DNA of 64,000 bases from Blastococcus carthaginiensis (GCF_030731085.1 NZ_JASNFN010000021.1:1-64000); one strand, 5' to 3'. Positions 22,913-32,002 are shown, counted from the first letter of the stretch. Numbers and translations are program-made. Notes: generated by a model not told the origin, from the letters alone.

Positions 22913-24091
22913 CTAGTGCCAGAGCGATCGGTCGCGGTCCAGCGCGGCCAGCGCGAGAGCCACCTGGAGCGTCCAGCTGCCCCGCGGATCGGTCGCCGAC
23001 AGGCCGGTCAGCTCCGCCGCGCGGCGCAGCCGGTACCGCACGGTGTTGGGGTGCACGAAGATCGCCCGGGCGCTCGCCTCCAGGTTGCCGCCGGTGCTCA
23101 GCACGGCCCGCACGGTCTCCAGCACGCCGCCACCGGCCGAGCGCAGGGGCGCGGCGACCTGCTCGTGCAGCGCGGTCCGGGCCAGCGGGTCGCCGGCGAG
23201 CGCGCGCTCGGCCAGCAGGGCGTCGGCGGCGACGGGGCGCGGTGCCTCCGGCCACGCGCCCGCCGCGCGCAGCCCGGCGAGCGCCGCCGCGGCGGAGACG
23301 GCGGCGCGCCCCAGCCCGTCCACGACCGGGCCGGTGACCACCGGGCCCTGGCCGCACTCGTCCGCCACCCGCTCGGCCGCGGCCTCGAGGTCGCCGGTGC
23401 CGCCCAGGACGACCACCAGCTGGTCGGCGTGCACCCCGACCAGCACGTCGCAGTCCAGGCTGCGGGCGGCGCGGCGCACGGCCCCGTGCGGGTCGTCGAC
23501 CGCGGTCGGCGTCGCCCCGACCACGACCAGCGCCGGGGTGCCGGCGGCCCAGCCCAGCGCGGCGGCCCGGCCGGAGAGCTCCTCCGAGCGCTCGCCGCGC
23601 ACCAGCGCGTCGACGACCAGGGCCTCCAGCCGGGCGTCCCAGGCCCCCCGGCTCTCCGCGAAGCTCGCGTAGACGTGCGCGGTGGCGAAGGCGACCTCGC
23701 GGCTGAACTGCAGCACGGCCAGCCGCAGCGTCTCCTCGTCCCCGGGCTCGGCGACGGAGGTGACGCGCTCCTCCATCACCTCGACGGTGACCTTGATCAG
23801 GTCGACGGTCTGCTTGAGGGCCACCGCCCGGACCAGCTCGCGGGGCGCCGCGCCGAACACCTCGCCGGTGAGCCGCGGGGGTCGCCCGGGGCTGCGGCAC
23901 CACTCGACGAGGGAGGCGATCCCCGCCTGGGCGACGAGGGTGACCCAGGAGCGCTGGTCGGCCGGCATGGCCCGGAACCAGGGCAGGTCGTCGTCCATGC
24001 GGGCGACGGCCTGCGTGGCCAACGACCCCGACGCGCGCTCCAGCCGCCGGAGCGTCGCGTCGCTCGGCGGGTGGTTGCTCACCCGGCTCAC
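22913..24091 (-). CDS. fasR: PucR/FasR-type transcriptional regulator of the FAS-II operon
   Basis: 392 residues. A helical N-terminal region (about 1-160) and a GGDEF-like middle domain (about 160-300) precede the C-terminal PucR helix-turn-helix GGNLEASARAIFVHPNTVRYRLRRAAELTG. Homologues stand immediately upstream of fabD in Streptomyces (FasR, an activator of fatty-acid genes) and at the same place in mycobacteria (Rv2242). The name rests on that position. The GTG at 24091 or the in-frame GTG at 24082 could start translation. The stop is 145 bases before the fabD start, with a palindrome between. It probably senses an acyl or CoA signal, but no ligand pocket is obvious. Confidence 0.85.
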   Translation of the reverse strand: MSRVSNHPPSDATLRRLERASGSLATQAVARMDDDLPWFRAMPADQRSWVTLVAQAGIASLVEWCRSPGRPPRLTGEVFGAAPRELVRAVALKQTVDLIKVTVEVMEERVTSVAEPGDEETLRLAVLQFSREVAFATAHVYASFAESRGAWDARLEALVVDALVRGERSEELSGRAAALGWAAGTPALVVVGATPTAVDDPHGAVRRAARSLDCDVLVGVHADQLVVVLGGTGDLEAAAERVADECGQGPVVTGPVVDGLGRAAVSAAAALAGLRAAGAWPEAPRPVAADALLAERALAGDPLARTALHEQVAAPLRSAGGGVLETVRAVLSTGGNLEASARAIFVHPNTVRYRLRRAAELTGLSATDPRGSWTLQVALALAALDRDRSLWH

Positions 24092-24135
24092 CGGGTCAGC
24101 GTGTCACGCCCACCGGGATCGGGGAGAGTGAGGCC

Positions 24136-24717
24136 GTGGACGTTCCCCCGGTCGGTGCCCCCGCGGAGGGGGCGGAGGGCCCGGCCTCGCGGGTGGTGCT
24201 CGCCCCCGACGACGGCTCGCTGGGCCCGCTGCTGCGGATCGCCGACGACCGGCTCGGCCCCGGCGAGGGCTACGGCCGGCACGACCACCGCGCCGTCGAC
24301 GTCGTCGCCGTCGTGCTGGCCGGGGGGCTGCAGCACCGGTGGGGGCGCGGTGCCGACCTCGCCGCCGGTGACGTCGCGGTGCTGCGCGCCGGGGCGGGGC
24401 TGACCCACGACGAGGTGGCCGGCGACCGGGGTGCGCGGGTGCTGCAGTGCTATCTCCGCAGCGCCGCGCCCGCGGAGCCCGCGGCGCACGGGGTGCACCG
24501 GTCGGCCGCCGGCTGGGTGGACCTCGGGCGGCCCGACGCGCGGCTGTGGGTGGGTCGTGCGGAGCCGGGGGAGGAGGTCGTGCCGCCCGCCGGGCTGGTG
24601 CTGGTCGCCGGCGACGACGGCGTGCGGCCGCACGACGGGGGTGCGGTGCGCACCAGCGGCGCGGCCACCGTGCTGGTCTGGCAGCTCGACGCCGGCCGGC
24701 CGAGCTGGGCGTGCTGA
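24136..24717 (+). CDS. Pirin-like cupin protein
   Basis: 193 residues from GTG 24136. The N-terminal cupin half has the pirin pattern LGPGEGYGRHDHRAVDVVAVVLAGGLQHRWG and DVAVLRAGAGLTHDEVA, with the metal-binding His residues (HDH, then THDE). The second half is shorter and diverged, so this is smaller than classical pirins of about 290 residues. Known relatives include a quercetinase and redox-sensing nuclear proteins; no substrate can be assigned. It is divergent from the FasR gene with only 44 bases between. Confidence 0.75.
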   Translation: MDVPPVGAPAEGAEGPASRVVLAPDDGSLGPLLRIADDRLGPGEGYGRHDHRAVDVVAVVLAGGLQHRWGRGADLAAGDVAVLRAGAGLTHDEVAGDRGARVLQCYLRSAAPAEPAAHGVHRSAAGWVDLGRPDARLWVGRAEPGEEVVPPAGLVLVAGDDGVRPHDGGAVRTSGAATVLVWQLDAGRPSWAC

Positions 24718-24762
24718 CCGGGCGACGGGCGCGATCCCGGTCCCGTGGGTGAGAGTGGGGGC

Positions 24763-25968
24763 ATGCCGATCAGCTCCTCCGACGTGCTCGCCGCCGCGTA
24801 CTCCGACGCCGACCGCACCATCGAGCTGCGCCGGCGGCTGCACCGGCACCCGGAGGTGGGGCTGCACCTGCCGAGGACGCAGGCGGCGGTGCTGGAGGCC
24901 TTCGCCGAGCTGCCGGTGGAGGTGACCACCGGCACCTCGACCAGCTCGGTCGTCGGCGTGCTCCGCGGCGCCCGGCCGGGGCCGACCTTCCTGCTCCGCG
25001 GCGACATGGACGCCCTGCCCGTGCAGGAGGACAGCGCCCTGCCGTTCGCCTCCGAGGTGCCCGGGGTGATGCACGCCTGCGGGCACGACACCCACGTGGC
25101 GATGCTGGTCGGCGCGGCGCGGTTGCTCGCGGCCCGCCGGGAGGAGCTGGCCGGCCAGGTCGTCTTCATGGTGCAGCCGGGGGAGGAGGGCTTCCACGGC
25201 GCCCGGTACATGCTGGAGGAGGGGCTGCTCGACGCCGTCCCCGAGGCGCCGGTGAGCGGTGCGTTCGCCCTGCACGTCTCCTCGACGATGCCGAGCGGCA
25301 CGGTGAACCTCCGGCCCGGCCCGGTGATGGCCGCGGCCGACCAGTGGCGCATGACGCTCCGCGGGCGGGGTGGGCACGCCTCCGAGCCGCACGCGGCGGC
25401 CGACCCGATCCCGGTCGCGGCCGAGATCGTGCTGGCCGTGCAGGCGATGGTCACCCGCCGCGTCGACGTCTTCGACCCCGCCGTCGTGACCGTCGCGCAC
25501 ATCGAGGCGGGCAGCACGAACAACGTCATCCCCGACACCGCCTTCCTGGAGGGGACGATCCGCACCCTCTCCGCGGAGCGGCGGGCCGACGTCGTGGCCT
25601 CGGTCCAGCGGATCGCCACCCACGTCGCGGCCGCGCACGAGATGGAGCTGCACTGGGAGCACATCGAGGGCTACCCGGTGACCATGAACGACCCCGGCAT
25701 GGCCGCCCGCGTGCTGACGACGGCGGCCGAGCTGCTGGGCCCGGAGGCGGCCGTGCTGATGCCGGCGCCGTTGATGGGTGCCGAGGACTTCTCCTACGTC
25801 CTCCAGCGGGTTCCCGGCGTGATGGCGTGGCTCGGCGCCCGCCCGCACGGCGTGGACCCCGCCACGGCCCCGCCCAACCACTCCAACCTGGTCGTGTTCG
25901 ACGAGGAGCCGCTGCCGGCCGGCGTCGCCCTCTACGCGCAGATGGCGTTTCAGGCGCTCTCGGGCTGA
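24763..25968 (+). CDS. M20-family amidohydrolase (N-acyl amino acid/peptide deacylase)
   Basis: 401 residues. LHRHPEVGLHLPRTQ, RGDMDALPVQED, MHACGHDTHVAMLVGAARLL and QPGEEGFHGARYMLEEG are the conserved blocks of M20D enzymes (hippurate hydrolase, IAA-amino acid hydrolase). The metal ligands Asp, Cys/His, Glu and the late His (PPNHSN) are in place. GRGGHASEPHAAADPI marks the dimerisation insert. It probably acts in the cytoplasm on N-acylated amino acids. The start is 45 bases after the pirin-like gene, so the two may be cotranscribed. Confidence 0.9.
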   Translation: MPISSSDVLAAAYSDADRTIELRRRLHRHPEVGLHLPRTQAAVLEAFAELPVEVTTGTSTSSVVGVLRGARPGPTFLLRGDMDALPVQEDSALPFASEVPGVMHACGHDTHVAMLVGAARLLAARREELAGQVVFMVQPGEEGFHGARYMLEEGLLDAVPEAPVSGAFALHVSSTMPSGTVNLRPGPVMAAADQWRMTLRGRGGHASEPHAAADPIPVAAEIVLAVQAMVTRRVDVFDPAVVTVAHIEAGSTNNVIPDTAFLEGTIRTLSAERRADVVASVQRIATHVAAAHEMELHWEHIEGYPVTMNDPGMAARVLTTAAELLGPEAAVLMPAPLMGAEDFSYVLQRVPGVMAWLGARPHGVDPATAPPNHSNLVVFDEEPLPAGVALYAQMAFQALSG

Positions 25969-25986
25969 CGCTTCGCCGGGGTCCCG

Positions 25987-26054
25987 CAGAGGCATAGGAA
26001 GCTATTCATGCGTCCTGCGGCTCGATAGCGGGTGAAAAGCTTCCTATGCCTCTG
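25987..26054. terminator. Inverted repeat between convergent M20 and LacI genes
   Basis: A 17-base perfect inverted repeat (CAGAGGCATAGGAAGCT at 25987-26003 and its inverse at 26038-26054) separated by 34 bases. It starts 18 bases after the M20 gene stop and ends 34 bases before the convergent LacI gene stop, so a bidirectional terminator is likely. The loop is unusually long for that role. Confidence 0.6.
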
Positions 26055-26088
26055 GGGGAGGGCAGGGCCGAGGCGAGTGCCCAGGGCT

Positions 26089-27117
26089 TCAGGCGGAGGC
26101 GCGCCGGACCAGCGCGGTGCCGCAGAGACGGGCCTCGACCGCCGACCCGCCCGACCCGATCTGCTCGAGCAGCAGGTCGACCAGCGCGCCGGTCATCTCC
26201 TCCAGCGGCTGGGCCACGGTGGTGAGCGGCGGGTCGCAGGACGCCGCCACCTCCGCGTCGTCGAAGCCGACCACCGCGACGTCGTCCGGCACGCGCCGGC
26301 CGGCGGCACGCAGGACGCGCAGCGCGCCGACCGCCATGGGGTCGGAGGCGACGAAGACGGCGTCGAGGTCGGGGACCTCGCTCAGCAGCCGCGCCATGGC
26401 CCGGGAACCGCCGGCCTCGGTGAAGTCGCCCTCCGCGACCAGTTCCGGCCGGGCCGGCGTTCCGGCGGCGGCCAGGGCGGTCCGGTACCCGGTGAGCCGG
26501 TCGAGGCCCGCCACCATGTCGAGCGGACCGGCGACCGTGCCGATCCGGGAGCGCCCCAGCTGCAGCAGGTGGGTGGTGGCGGCCGCGGCCCCGCCGACGT
26601 TGTCGGCGTCGACGTAGGGCACCGCCCGGCCGTCGAAGGGGCGCCCCGAGAGCACCAGCGGCACGGGGGAGCGGGCGAGCAGGTCGGGCAGCAGGTCGTC
26701 GCGGTGCAGCGAGATGAGGATGACGCCGTCGACGTGCCCCTGCTGCACGTACCGGGCGACCTTCTCCTGCTCCCGGCCGCCCCGGGCGGCCAGCAGGACC
26801 AGGTTCAGCTCGGTGTCGGCCAGCCGGGCGGACAGCCCGCGGACGATGCGGGCGAAGAAGGGGTCGGCGAAGATCTGGGTGTTCGACTCCGAGAGCACCA
26901 GGGCGATCGTGTCGGTGCGCCGGGTGACGAGGCTGCGGGCCATCCGGTTGGGCACGTAGCGCAGCGCCTCCACCGCGGCGTGCACCGCGTCCCGCGCCGC
27001 CGGGCTGACGCGCGGCGAGTCGTTGATGACCCGCGAGACGGTGGCGCGGGAGACCCCGGCGAGCGCGGCCACCTGCTCCAGCGTGGGCGTCGGAGGGCGC
27101 GCAGCGGTGGTCGTCAT
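26089..27117 (-). CDS. LacI-family repressor, CebR-like
   Basis: 342 residues. The N-terminal helix-turn-helix TLEQVAALAGVSRATVSRVINDSPRVSP and hinge RYVPNRMARSLVTRRT are typical, followed by a periplasmic-binding-protein-like sugar domain (about 60-340). ATG 27117 follows GAGGAGCTG. It is divergent from a beta-glucosidase gene, and a LacI-type palindrome resembling the CebR box lies between them. It probably represses the glucosidase until a beta-glucoside or cello-oligosaccharide binds. The reading frame stays open far upstream, but that part overlaps the glucosidase gene and is not coding. Confidence 0.9.
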   Translation of the reverse strand: MTTTAARPPTPTLEQVAALAGVSRATVSRVINDSPRVSPAARDAVHAAVEALRYVPNRMARSLVTRRTDTIALVLSESNTQIFADPFFARIVRGLSARLADTELNLVLLAARGGREQEKVARYVQQGHVDGVILISLHRDDLLPDLLARSPVPLVLSGRPFDGRAVPYVDADNVGGAAAATTHLLQLGRSRIGTVAGPLDMVAGLDRLTGYRTALAAAGTPARPELVAEGDFTEAGGSRAMARLLSEVPDLDAVFVASDPMAVGALRVLRAAGRRVPDDVAVVGFDDAEVAASCDPPLTTVAQPLEEMTGALVDLLLEQIGSGGSAVEARLCGTALVRRASA

Positions 27118-27248
27118 GGCAGCTCCTCGGTGGTGACGGGCGGCGACCGCACGGGGCCACCGGGTGGTCACGGTAGTGCGCGAGCGGCCGCCGCACGAGA
27201 TGTCCGCAGGGCGCGGGAGCATCGGGCGAGGCGTTCGGGCGCCGGGTG

Positions 27249-27262
27249 TGAGAGCGTTCCCA
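27249..27262. promoter_or_regulatory. LacI-type operator resembling the CebR box
   Basis: TGAGAGCGTTCCCA, an imperfect version of the TGGGAGCGCTCCCA palindrome bound by the Streptomyces cellobiose repressor CebR. It lies 68 bases upstream of the beta-glucosidase start and 132 bases upstream of the divergent repressor gene, suitable for control of one or both. Confidence 0.7.
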
Positions 27263-27330
27263 CCGCGTCGGGCGCACACCCTGCCGACCGGCGCCCCGGA
27301 CCGACCGACCCGCCAAGGAGCAGCGCGCCC

Positions 27331-28731
27331 ATGTCCTCGACCGACATCCGTCCGGAGCTCGCCGGAGGGCTCACCTTCCCGCCCGGGTTCTTCTTCGGCG
27401 CCGCCACGGCCGCCTACCAGATCGAGGGCGCCGTCGACGCCGACGGCCGCGGGCCCTCCATCTGGGACACCTTCAGCCACACCCCCGGCCGCACGTTCCG
27501 GGGCGACACCGGCGACGTCGCCGTGGAGCACTACACCCGGTACCCCGAGGACGTCGCGCTGATGGAGGAGCTGGGGCTCTCGGCCTACCGGTTCTCCGTG
27601 GCCTGGCCGCGGGTGCTGCCCGAGGGGGGCGGACGCGTGGAGCAGCGGGGCCTCGACTTCTACCGCCGCCTGGTCGACGAGCTGCTGGAGCGGGGCGTGG
27701 ACCCGTGGCTGACGCTCTACCACTGGGACCTGCCCCAGGCGCTGCAGGACCGCGGCGGCTGGACCGACCGGGACACCTCGGCCCGCTTCGCCGACTACGC
27801 CGGCATCGTCCACGACGCGCTCGGGGACCGGGTGCGGCACTGGTCGACGCTCAACGAGCCGATGGTGAGCGCGCTCCTCGGCCACCAGTCGGGCGCGCAC
27901 GCGCCGGGCATCCGCGACGCCGTCTCGGCTTCGCGGGCGGTGCACCACCTGCTGCTCGGGCACGGCCTGGCCACCCGGGTGCTGCGCGACAAGGGCGCCG
28001 ACCACTTGGGCATCACGCTGAACTTCACGCCGATGTCCCCGGCGAGCGATCGGCCCGAGGACCTGGACGCCGCCCGGCGGCTCGACGGGCAGCAGAACCG
28101 GATGTTCCTGCTGCCGGTCGCCACCGGCGCCTACCCCGAGGACGTCGTCGCCGACCTGGCCGCCGCCGGCGCGCCCCTGCCGGTGGAGGACGGCGACCTC
28201 GAGGTGATCGGTGCGCCGCTGGACTGGCTCGGCGTCAACTACTACTTCGAGCAGACGGTGCGCGCGGGTGCCCGGCCCGAGGGCATGCCGCCCACCTCGT
28301 TCATCGGCGGGGAGGACGCCGTCGAGCTGGACCCCGAGGGCGTCACGACGACGATGGGCTGGGGCGTGAGCCCGGAGGCGTTCACCCGGTTGCTGCGGTG
28401 GATCGGGGAGCAGGCCCCCGGCCTGCCGCTGGTCATCACCGAGAACGGCTCGGCGTGGGACGACGAGGTCTCGCCCGACGGGGCCGTGCACGACCCCGAG
28501 CGGACCGACTTCCTGCTGCGGCACCTCGCGGCGCTGCGCACCGCCATGGACGACGGCGTCGACGTCCGTGGCTACTTCGCCTGGTCGCTGCTGGACAACT
28601 ACGAGTGGGCCCGGGGCTACGCCCAGCGGTTCGGCCTCGTGCACGTGGACTACGAGACCCAGCGCCGCACGATCAAGGACAGCGGCCGGGTCTACGCCGA
28701 CCTCATCCGCCGCCACCGCGAGCAGGGCTGA
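27331..28731 (+). CDS. Beta-glucosidase, glycoside hydrolase family 1
   Basis: 466 residues of a TIM-barrel GH1 enzyme. FFFGAATAAYQIEGAVDADGRGPSIWD is the N-terminal signature, TLNEP holds the acid/base Glu and ITENG the nucleophile Glu. LGVNYY and SLLDNYEWARGYAQRFGLVHVDY follow the family order. There is no signal peptide, so it acts on imported beta-glucosides such as cellobiose. ATG 27331 follows AAGGAG. It is probably controlled by the adjacent CebR-like repressor. No sugar transporter genes accompany it here. The gene ends 6 bases before a hairpin. Confidence 0.94.
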   Translation: MSSTDIRPELAGGLTFPPGFFFGAATAAYQIEGAVDADGRGPSIWDTFSHTPGRTFRGDTGDVAVEHYTRYPEDVALMEELGLSAYRFSVAWPRVLPEGGGRVEQRGLDFYRRLVDELLERGVDPWLTLYHWDLPQALQDRGGWTDRDTSARFADYAGIVHDALGDRVRHWSTLNEPMVSALLGHQSGAHAPGIRDAVSASRAVHHLLLGHGLATRVLRDKGADHLGITLNFTPMSPASDRPEDLDAARRLDGQQNRMFLLPVATGAYPEDVVADLAAAGAPLPVEDGDLEVIGAPLDWLGVNYYFEQTVRAGARPEGMPPTSFIGGEDAVELDPEGVTTTMGWGVSPEAFTRLLRWIGEQAPGLPLVITENGSAWDDEVSPDGAVHDPERTDFLLRHLAALRTAMDDGVDVRGYFAWSLLDNYEWARGYAQRFGLVHVDYETQRRTIKDSGRVYADLIRRHREQG

Positions 28732-28736
28732 GACGA

Positions 28737-28771
28737 CGAGGGGACGCCGAGCAGTGCTCGGCGCCCCCTCG
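28737..28771. terminator. Hairpin between convergent beta-glucosidase and aceE
   Basis: CGAGGGGaCGCCGAGC pairs with GCTCGGCGcCCCCTCG, leaving one A-C mismatch and a tip of three or more bases. It fills the whole 45-base gap between the two convergent stop codons, which points to a bidirectional terminator. Confidence 0.75.
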
Positions 28772-28776
28772 CTCGC

Positions 28777-31593
28777 TCAGGTGGCCGGGCTGGGGTCCGA
28801 CCGCTCCTCGGCCGGCGCGGCCTGCACGTCCCGGATCCGGTACTTCTCCACGGCCTCGCGCACCTTCGCCCGGTCGACCTGCCCCTCGTCGGCCAGCGAG
28901 GCCAGCGTGCGCACCACGATCGACTCGGCGTCGACGTGGAAGTGCCGCCGCAGCGCCGGGCGGGTGTCGGAGAGACCGAACCCGTCGGTGCCGAGCGTCG
29001 CCATGCCACCGGGCACGTACGGCGCGATCAGGTCGGGCACCGCCCGCATCCAGTCCGACACCGCGACGACCGGGCCCACCGTCTCCTGCAGCCGCGCGGT
29101 GACGTACGGCGTGCGCGGCTCCTCCTCCGGGTGCAGGAGGTTGTGCTCCTGGCACTCGTCGGCCTGCCGGCGCAGCTCGTTCCAGGAGGTGATCGACCAG
29201 ACGTCGGCGCTCACCCCCCAGTCCTGCGCCAGCAGCTCCTGCGCCCGCAGCGCCCACGGCACGGCGACGCCGGAGGCGAGCACCTGCGCCTTGACCTCGC
29301 CGGCCGCGCCGTCGTCGGCCCGCGGGCCCTCCGCGTAGCGGTACATGCCGGCCAGCAGGCCCTGCACGTCGAGGTCCTCGGGCTCGGCCGGCTGGTTGAA
29401 CGGCTCGTTGTAGACCGTCAGGTAGTACATGACGTCGGGGGAGCGGGAGCCGCCCAGCGGCGCGCCCGGGTCCTCGCCGTACATGCGCACCAGGGCGTCC
29501 CTGGTGATGTGCGCGACCTCGTAGGAGAACGCCGGGTCGTAGGAGACGACGGCGGGGTTGGTCTGCGCCAGCAGCAGCGAGTGGCCGTCCTCGTGCTGCA
29601 GCCCCTCGCCGTTGAGCGTCGTCCGCCCGGCGGTGGCGCCGAGCAGGAAGCCGCGGGTCATCTGGTCGGCGGCGGCCCAGATCGAGTCGCCGGTGCGCTG
29701 GAACCCGAACATCGAGTAGAAGATGTAGATCGGGATCATCGGCTCGCCGTGCGTCGCGTACGAGGAGCCGACGGCGGTGAACGACGCCGTGGAACCCGCC
29801 TCGTTGATGCCCTCGTGCAGGATCTGCCCCTGCTCGGACTCCTTGTAGGTCAGCATCAGCTCGCGGTCGACCGAGGTGTAGCGCTGGCCGGCCGGGTTGT
29901 AGATCTTCTGCGACGGGAACAGGGAGTCCATCCCGAACGTGCGCGCCTCGTCGGGGATGATCGGCACGAAGCGCGGGCCGAGCTCCTTGTCCTTGAGCAG
30001 CTCCTTGAGCAGGCGGACGAACGCCATCGTCGTCGCCACCTCCTGCTTGCCCGAGCCGCGGCGCAGGACGTCGAGGGCCTTGTCGTCGGGCGCCTTGAGC
30101 GTCTTGAACTCCGACCGGCGGCGCGGTACCGCCCCGCCGAGGGCCCGGCGCCGCTCGAGCATGTACTGCATCTCGTCGGAGTCGGGGTCGGGCTTGTAGT
30201 AGGGCGGCAGGGTCTTGTCCAGCGCCGAGTCGGGGATGTCCAGGTAGAGCCGGTCGCGGAAGGCGGCGAGGTCCTCGGCGGTCAGCTTCTTCATCTGGTG
30301 CGTGGAGTTGCGGCCCTCGAAGTGGCTGCCGAGGGTCCAGCCCTTGATGGTCTTGGCCAGGATGACCGTCGGCTGGCCCTTGTGCTCGACCGCGGCCTTG
30401 TAGGCGGCGTAGACCTTGCGGTAGTCGTGGCCACCGCGGGCGAGGTCCCAGACCTCCTTGTCGCTCATCCCCTCGACGAGCTTGCGGGTGCGGGGGTCAC
30501 GCCCGAAGAAGTGCTCGCGGACGAAGGCGCCGTCCTCGGCCTTGTAGGTCTGGTAGTCGCCGTCGGGCGTGGTGTTCATCAGGTTGACCAGCGCACCGTC
30601 GCGGTCGGCGGCCAGCAGCTTGTCCCAGCCGCGGCCCCAGATCACCTTGATGACGTTCCAGCCGGCGCCCCGGAAGAACGACTCCAGCTCCTGGATCACC
30701 TTGCCGTTGCCGCGCACCGGGCCGTCGAGCCGCTGCAGGTTGCAGTTGACGACGAAGGTGAGGTTGTCCAGCTCCTCGCGGGCGGCCAGGCCGATGGCGC
30801 CGAGCGACTCGGGCTCGTCCATCTCGCCGTCGCCGAGGAACGCCCACACGTGCTGGTCGGAGGTGTCCTTGACGCCGCGCGCGTGCAGGTAGCGGTTGAA
30901 CCGCGCCTGGTAGATCGCGTTGAGCGGGCCGAGCCCCATCGAGACGGTGGGGAACTCCCAGAAGTCGGGCATCAGCCGCGGGTGCGGGTAGGACGACAGC
31001 CCGCCGCCGGGGTGGCTGACCTCCTGGCGGAAGCCGTCGAGCTGGTCCTCGGTCAGCCGGCCCTCGAGGAACGCGCGGGCGTAGATGCCGGGGGAGGCAT
31101 GTCCCTGGAACCAGATCTGGTCGCCGCCGCCGGGGTGGTCCTTGCCGCGGAAGAAGTGGTTGAAGCCGACCTCGTACAGCGAGGCCGACGACGCGTAGGA
31201 GGAGATGTGCCCGCCGACGCCGATACCCGGCCGCTGCGCGCGGTGGACCATGATTGCGGCGTTCCACCGGATGTAGGCGCGGATCCGGCGCTCGGCGTCC
31301 TCGTCGCCGGGGAACCAGGGCTCGCGCTCCGGCGGGATGGTGTTGATGTAGTCGGTGCTGCGCAGGGCGGGCACGCCCACCTGCTGCTCACGGCTGCGCT
31401 GCAGCATCCGGAGCATCAGGTAGCGGGCCCGTCCGCGGCCGGCGTGGTCGACGACGGCGTCGAGGGACTCCAGCCACTCCTGCGTCTCGTCGGGGTCGGT
31501 GTCGACCAGCTGGCTGGGGAGCCCGTCGGTGATGACCGCGCGGGCCTGTCCTGCGCGGGCGGGGTCGCCGTCCGGCTGCTGCGGTGCGCTCAT
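28777..31593 (-). CDS. aceE: Pyruvate dehydrogenase E1 component, homodimeric type
   Basis: 938 residues, decarboxylating pyruvate with thiamine diphosphate and passing the acetyl group to the E2 lipoyl domain. The full-length alpha2-type architecture is intact. The ThDP motif runs from FLGDGEMDEPES to VVNCNLQ; HISSYASSASLYEVGFNHFFRG and EGINEAGSTASFTAVGSSYATHG are conserved blocks, and the C-terminal domain is complete. ATG 31593 (MSAPQQPDGDP) is chosen: the frame stays open upstream, but only through non-coding sequence. No E2 or E3 gene is adjacent. It sits between the FAS-II operon and ahpE as in mycobacteria. Confidence 0.96.
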   Translation of the reverse strand: MSAPQQPDGDPARAGQARAVITDGLPSQLVDTDPDETQEWLESLDAVVDHAGRGRARYLMLRMLQRSREQQVGVPALRSTDYINTIPPEREPWFPGDEDAERRIRAYIRWNAAIMVHRAQRPGIGVGGHISSYASSASLYEVGFNHFFRGKDHPGGGDQIWFQGHASPGIYARAFLEGRLTEDQLDGFRQEVSHPGGGLSSYPHPRLMPDFWEFPTVSMGLGPLNAIYQARFNRYLHARGVKDTSDQHVWAFLGDGEMDEPESLGAIGLAAREELDNLTFVVNCNLQRLDGPVRGNGKVIQELESFFRGAGWNVIKVIWGRGWDKLLAADRDGALVNLMNTTPDGDYQTYKAEDGAFVREHFFGRDPRTRKLVEGMSDKEVWDLARGGHDYRKVYAAYKAAVEHKGQPTVILAKTIKGWTLGSHFEGRNSTHQMKKLTAEDLAAFRDRLYLDIPDSALDKTLPPYYKPDPDSDEMQYMLERRRALGGAVPRRRSEFKTLKAPDDKALDVLRRGSGKQEVATTMAFVRLLKELLKDKELGPRFVPIIPDEARTFGMDSLFPSQKIYNPAGQRYTSVDRELMLTYKESEQGQILHEGINEAGSTASFTAVGSSYATHGEPMIPIYIFYSMFGFQRTGDSIWAAADQMTRGFLLGATAGRTTLNGEGLQHEDGHSLLLAQTNPAVVSYDPAFSYEVAHITRDALVRMYGEDPGAPLGGSRSPDVMYYLTVYNEPFNQPAEPEDLDVQGLLAGMYRYAEGPRADDGAAGEVKAQVLASGVAVPWALRAQELLAQDWGVSADVWSITSWNELRRQADECQEHNLLHPEEEPRTPYVTARLQETVGPVVAVSDWMRAVPDLIAPYVPGGMATLGTDGFGLSDTRPALRRHFHVDAESIVVRTLASLADEGQVDRAKVREAVEKYRIRDVQAAPAEERSDPSPAT

Positions 31594-31709
31594 GCGCCCA
31601 TCGTCTCCCGACGACGTCGTCCTCGTCACGTCCCGCCGCGATCTGCCGGCGAAGTCGTGTCGGGAGGACACGCCCCACCCGCGCACCGGTGCGCTCGGTG
31701 CACGCAGGC

Positions 31710-31737
31710 TTGCGCCCCGCCCGCTATGCCCTACGCT
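31710..31737 (+). promoter_or_regulatory. Candidate promoter for the DUF3052-ahpE unit
   Basis: TTGCGC and TACGCT separated by 16 bases, in the gap divergent from aceE. The transcript would begin near 31745, run through a 27-codon ORF at 31831 and reach DUF3052 at 32003. The fit to a housekeeping consensus is moderate. Confidence 0.4.
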
Positions 31738-31830
31738 TCCGCCTGCGGTGCCTCGACGAGACGGGCACCGTCCGGACACCCGGCCACGAGGGTCGGGCGA
31801 CGGGCGCGCGACGACCGCGAGAGGGGTGAC

Positions 31831-31914
31831 ATGACCGGGGTGCGGGTGGTTCTCCCGCTGGTCGTGTCGATCGCCGCCGCGTGTCCGTCCTCCGCCCGCT
31901 CGGTCCGCCCGTGA
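31831..31914 (+). CDS. Small ORF (27 aa) in the leader of the DUF3052 gene
   Basis: ATG preceded by GAGAGGGGTGAC opens MTGVRVVLPLVVSIAAACP..., 27 residues with a hydrophobic centre, one Cys and a basic tail, ending 88 bases before DUF3052. It may be a translated leader peptide or a tiny membrane peptide; chance is also possible. No family is known to me. The remaining 31594-32002 sequence, apart from the candidate promoter, shows nothing else. Confidence 0.35.
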   Translation: MTGVRVVLPLVVSIAAACPSSARSVRP

Positions 31915-32002
31915 CGCGCTCCCGCGCGGTCGCCGGCCCGGCCGGGCACCGTCCACCCCACACCAGGCGAGCAGCAGGCCGACCCATGGAGGAGCAGCAG
32001 GG

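Noticed and set aside
28936..31914. A 992-codon plus-strand frame antisense to aceE
   Set aside because: aceE is unmistakable on the minus strand; the plus frame has no motif or ribosome binding site and reflects GC bias.
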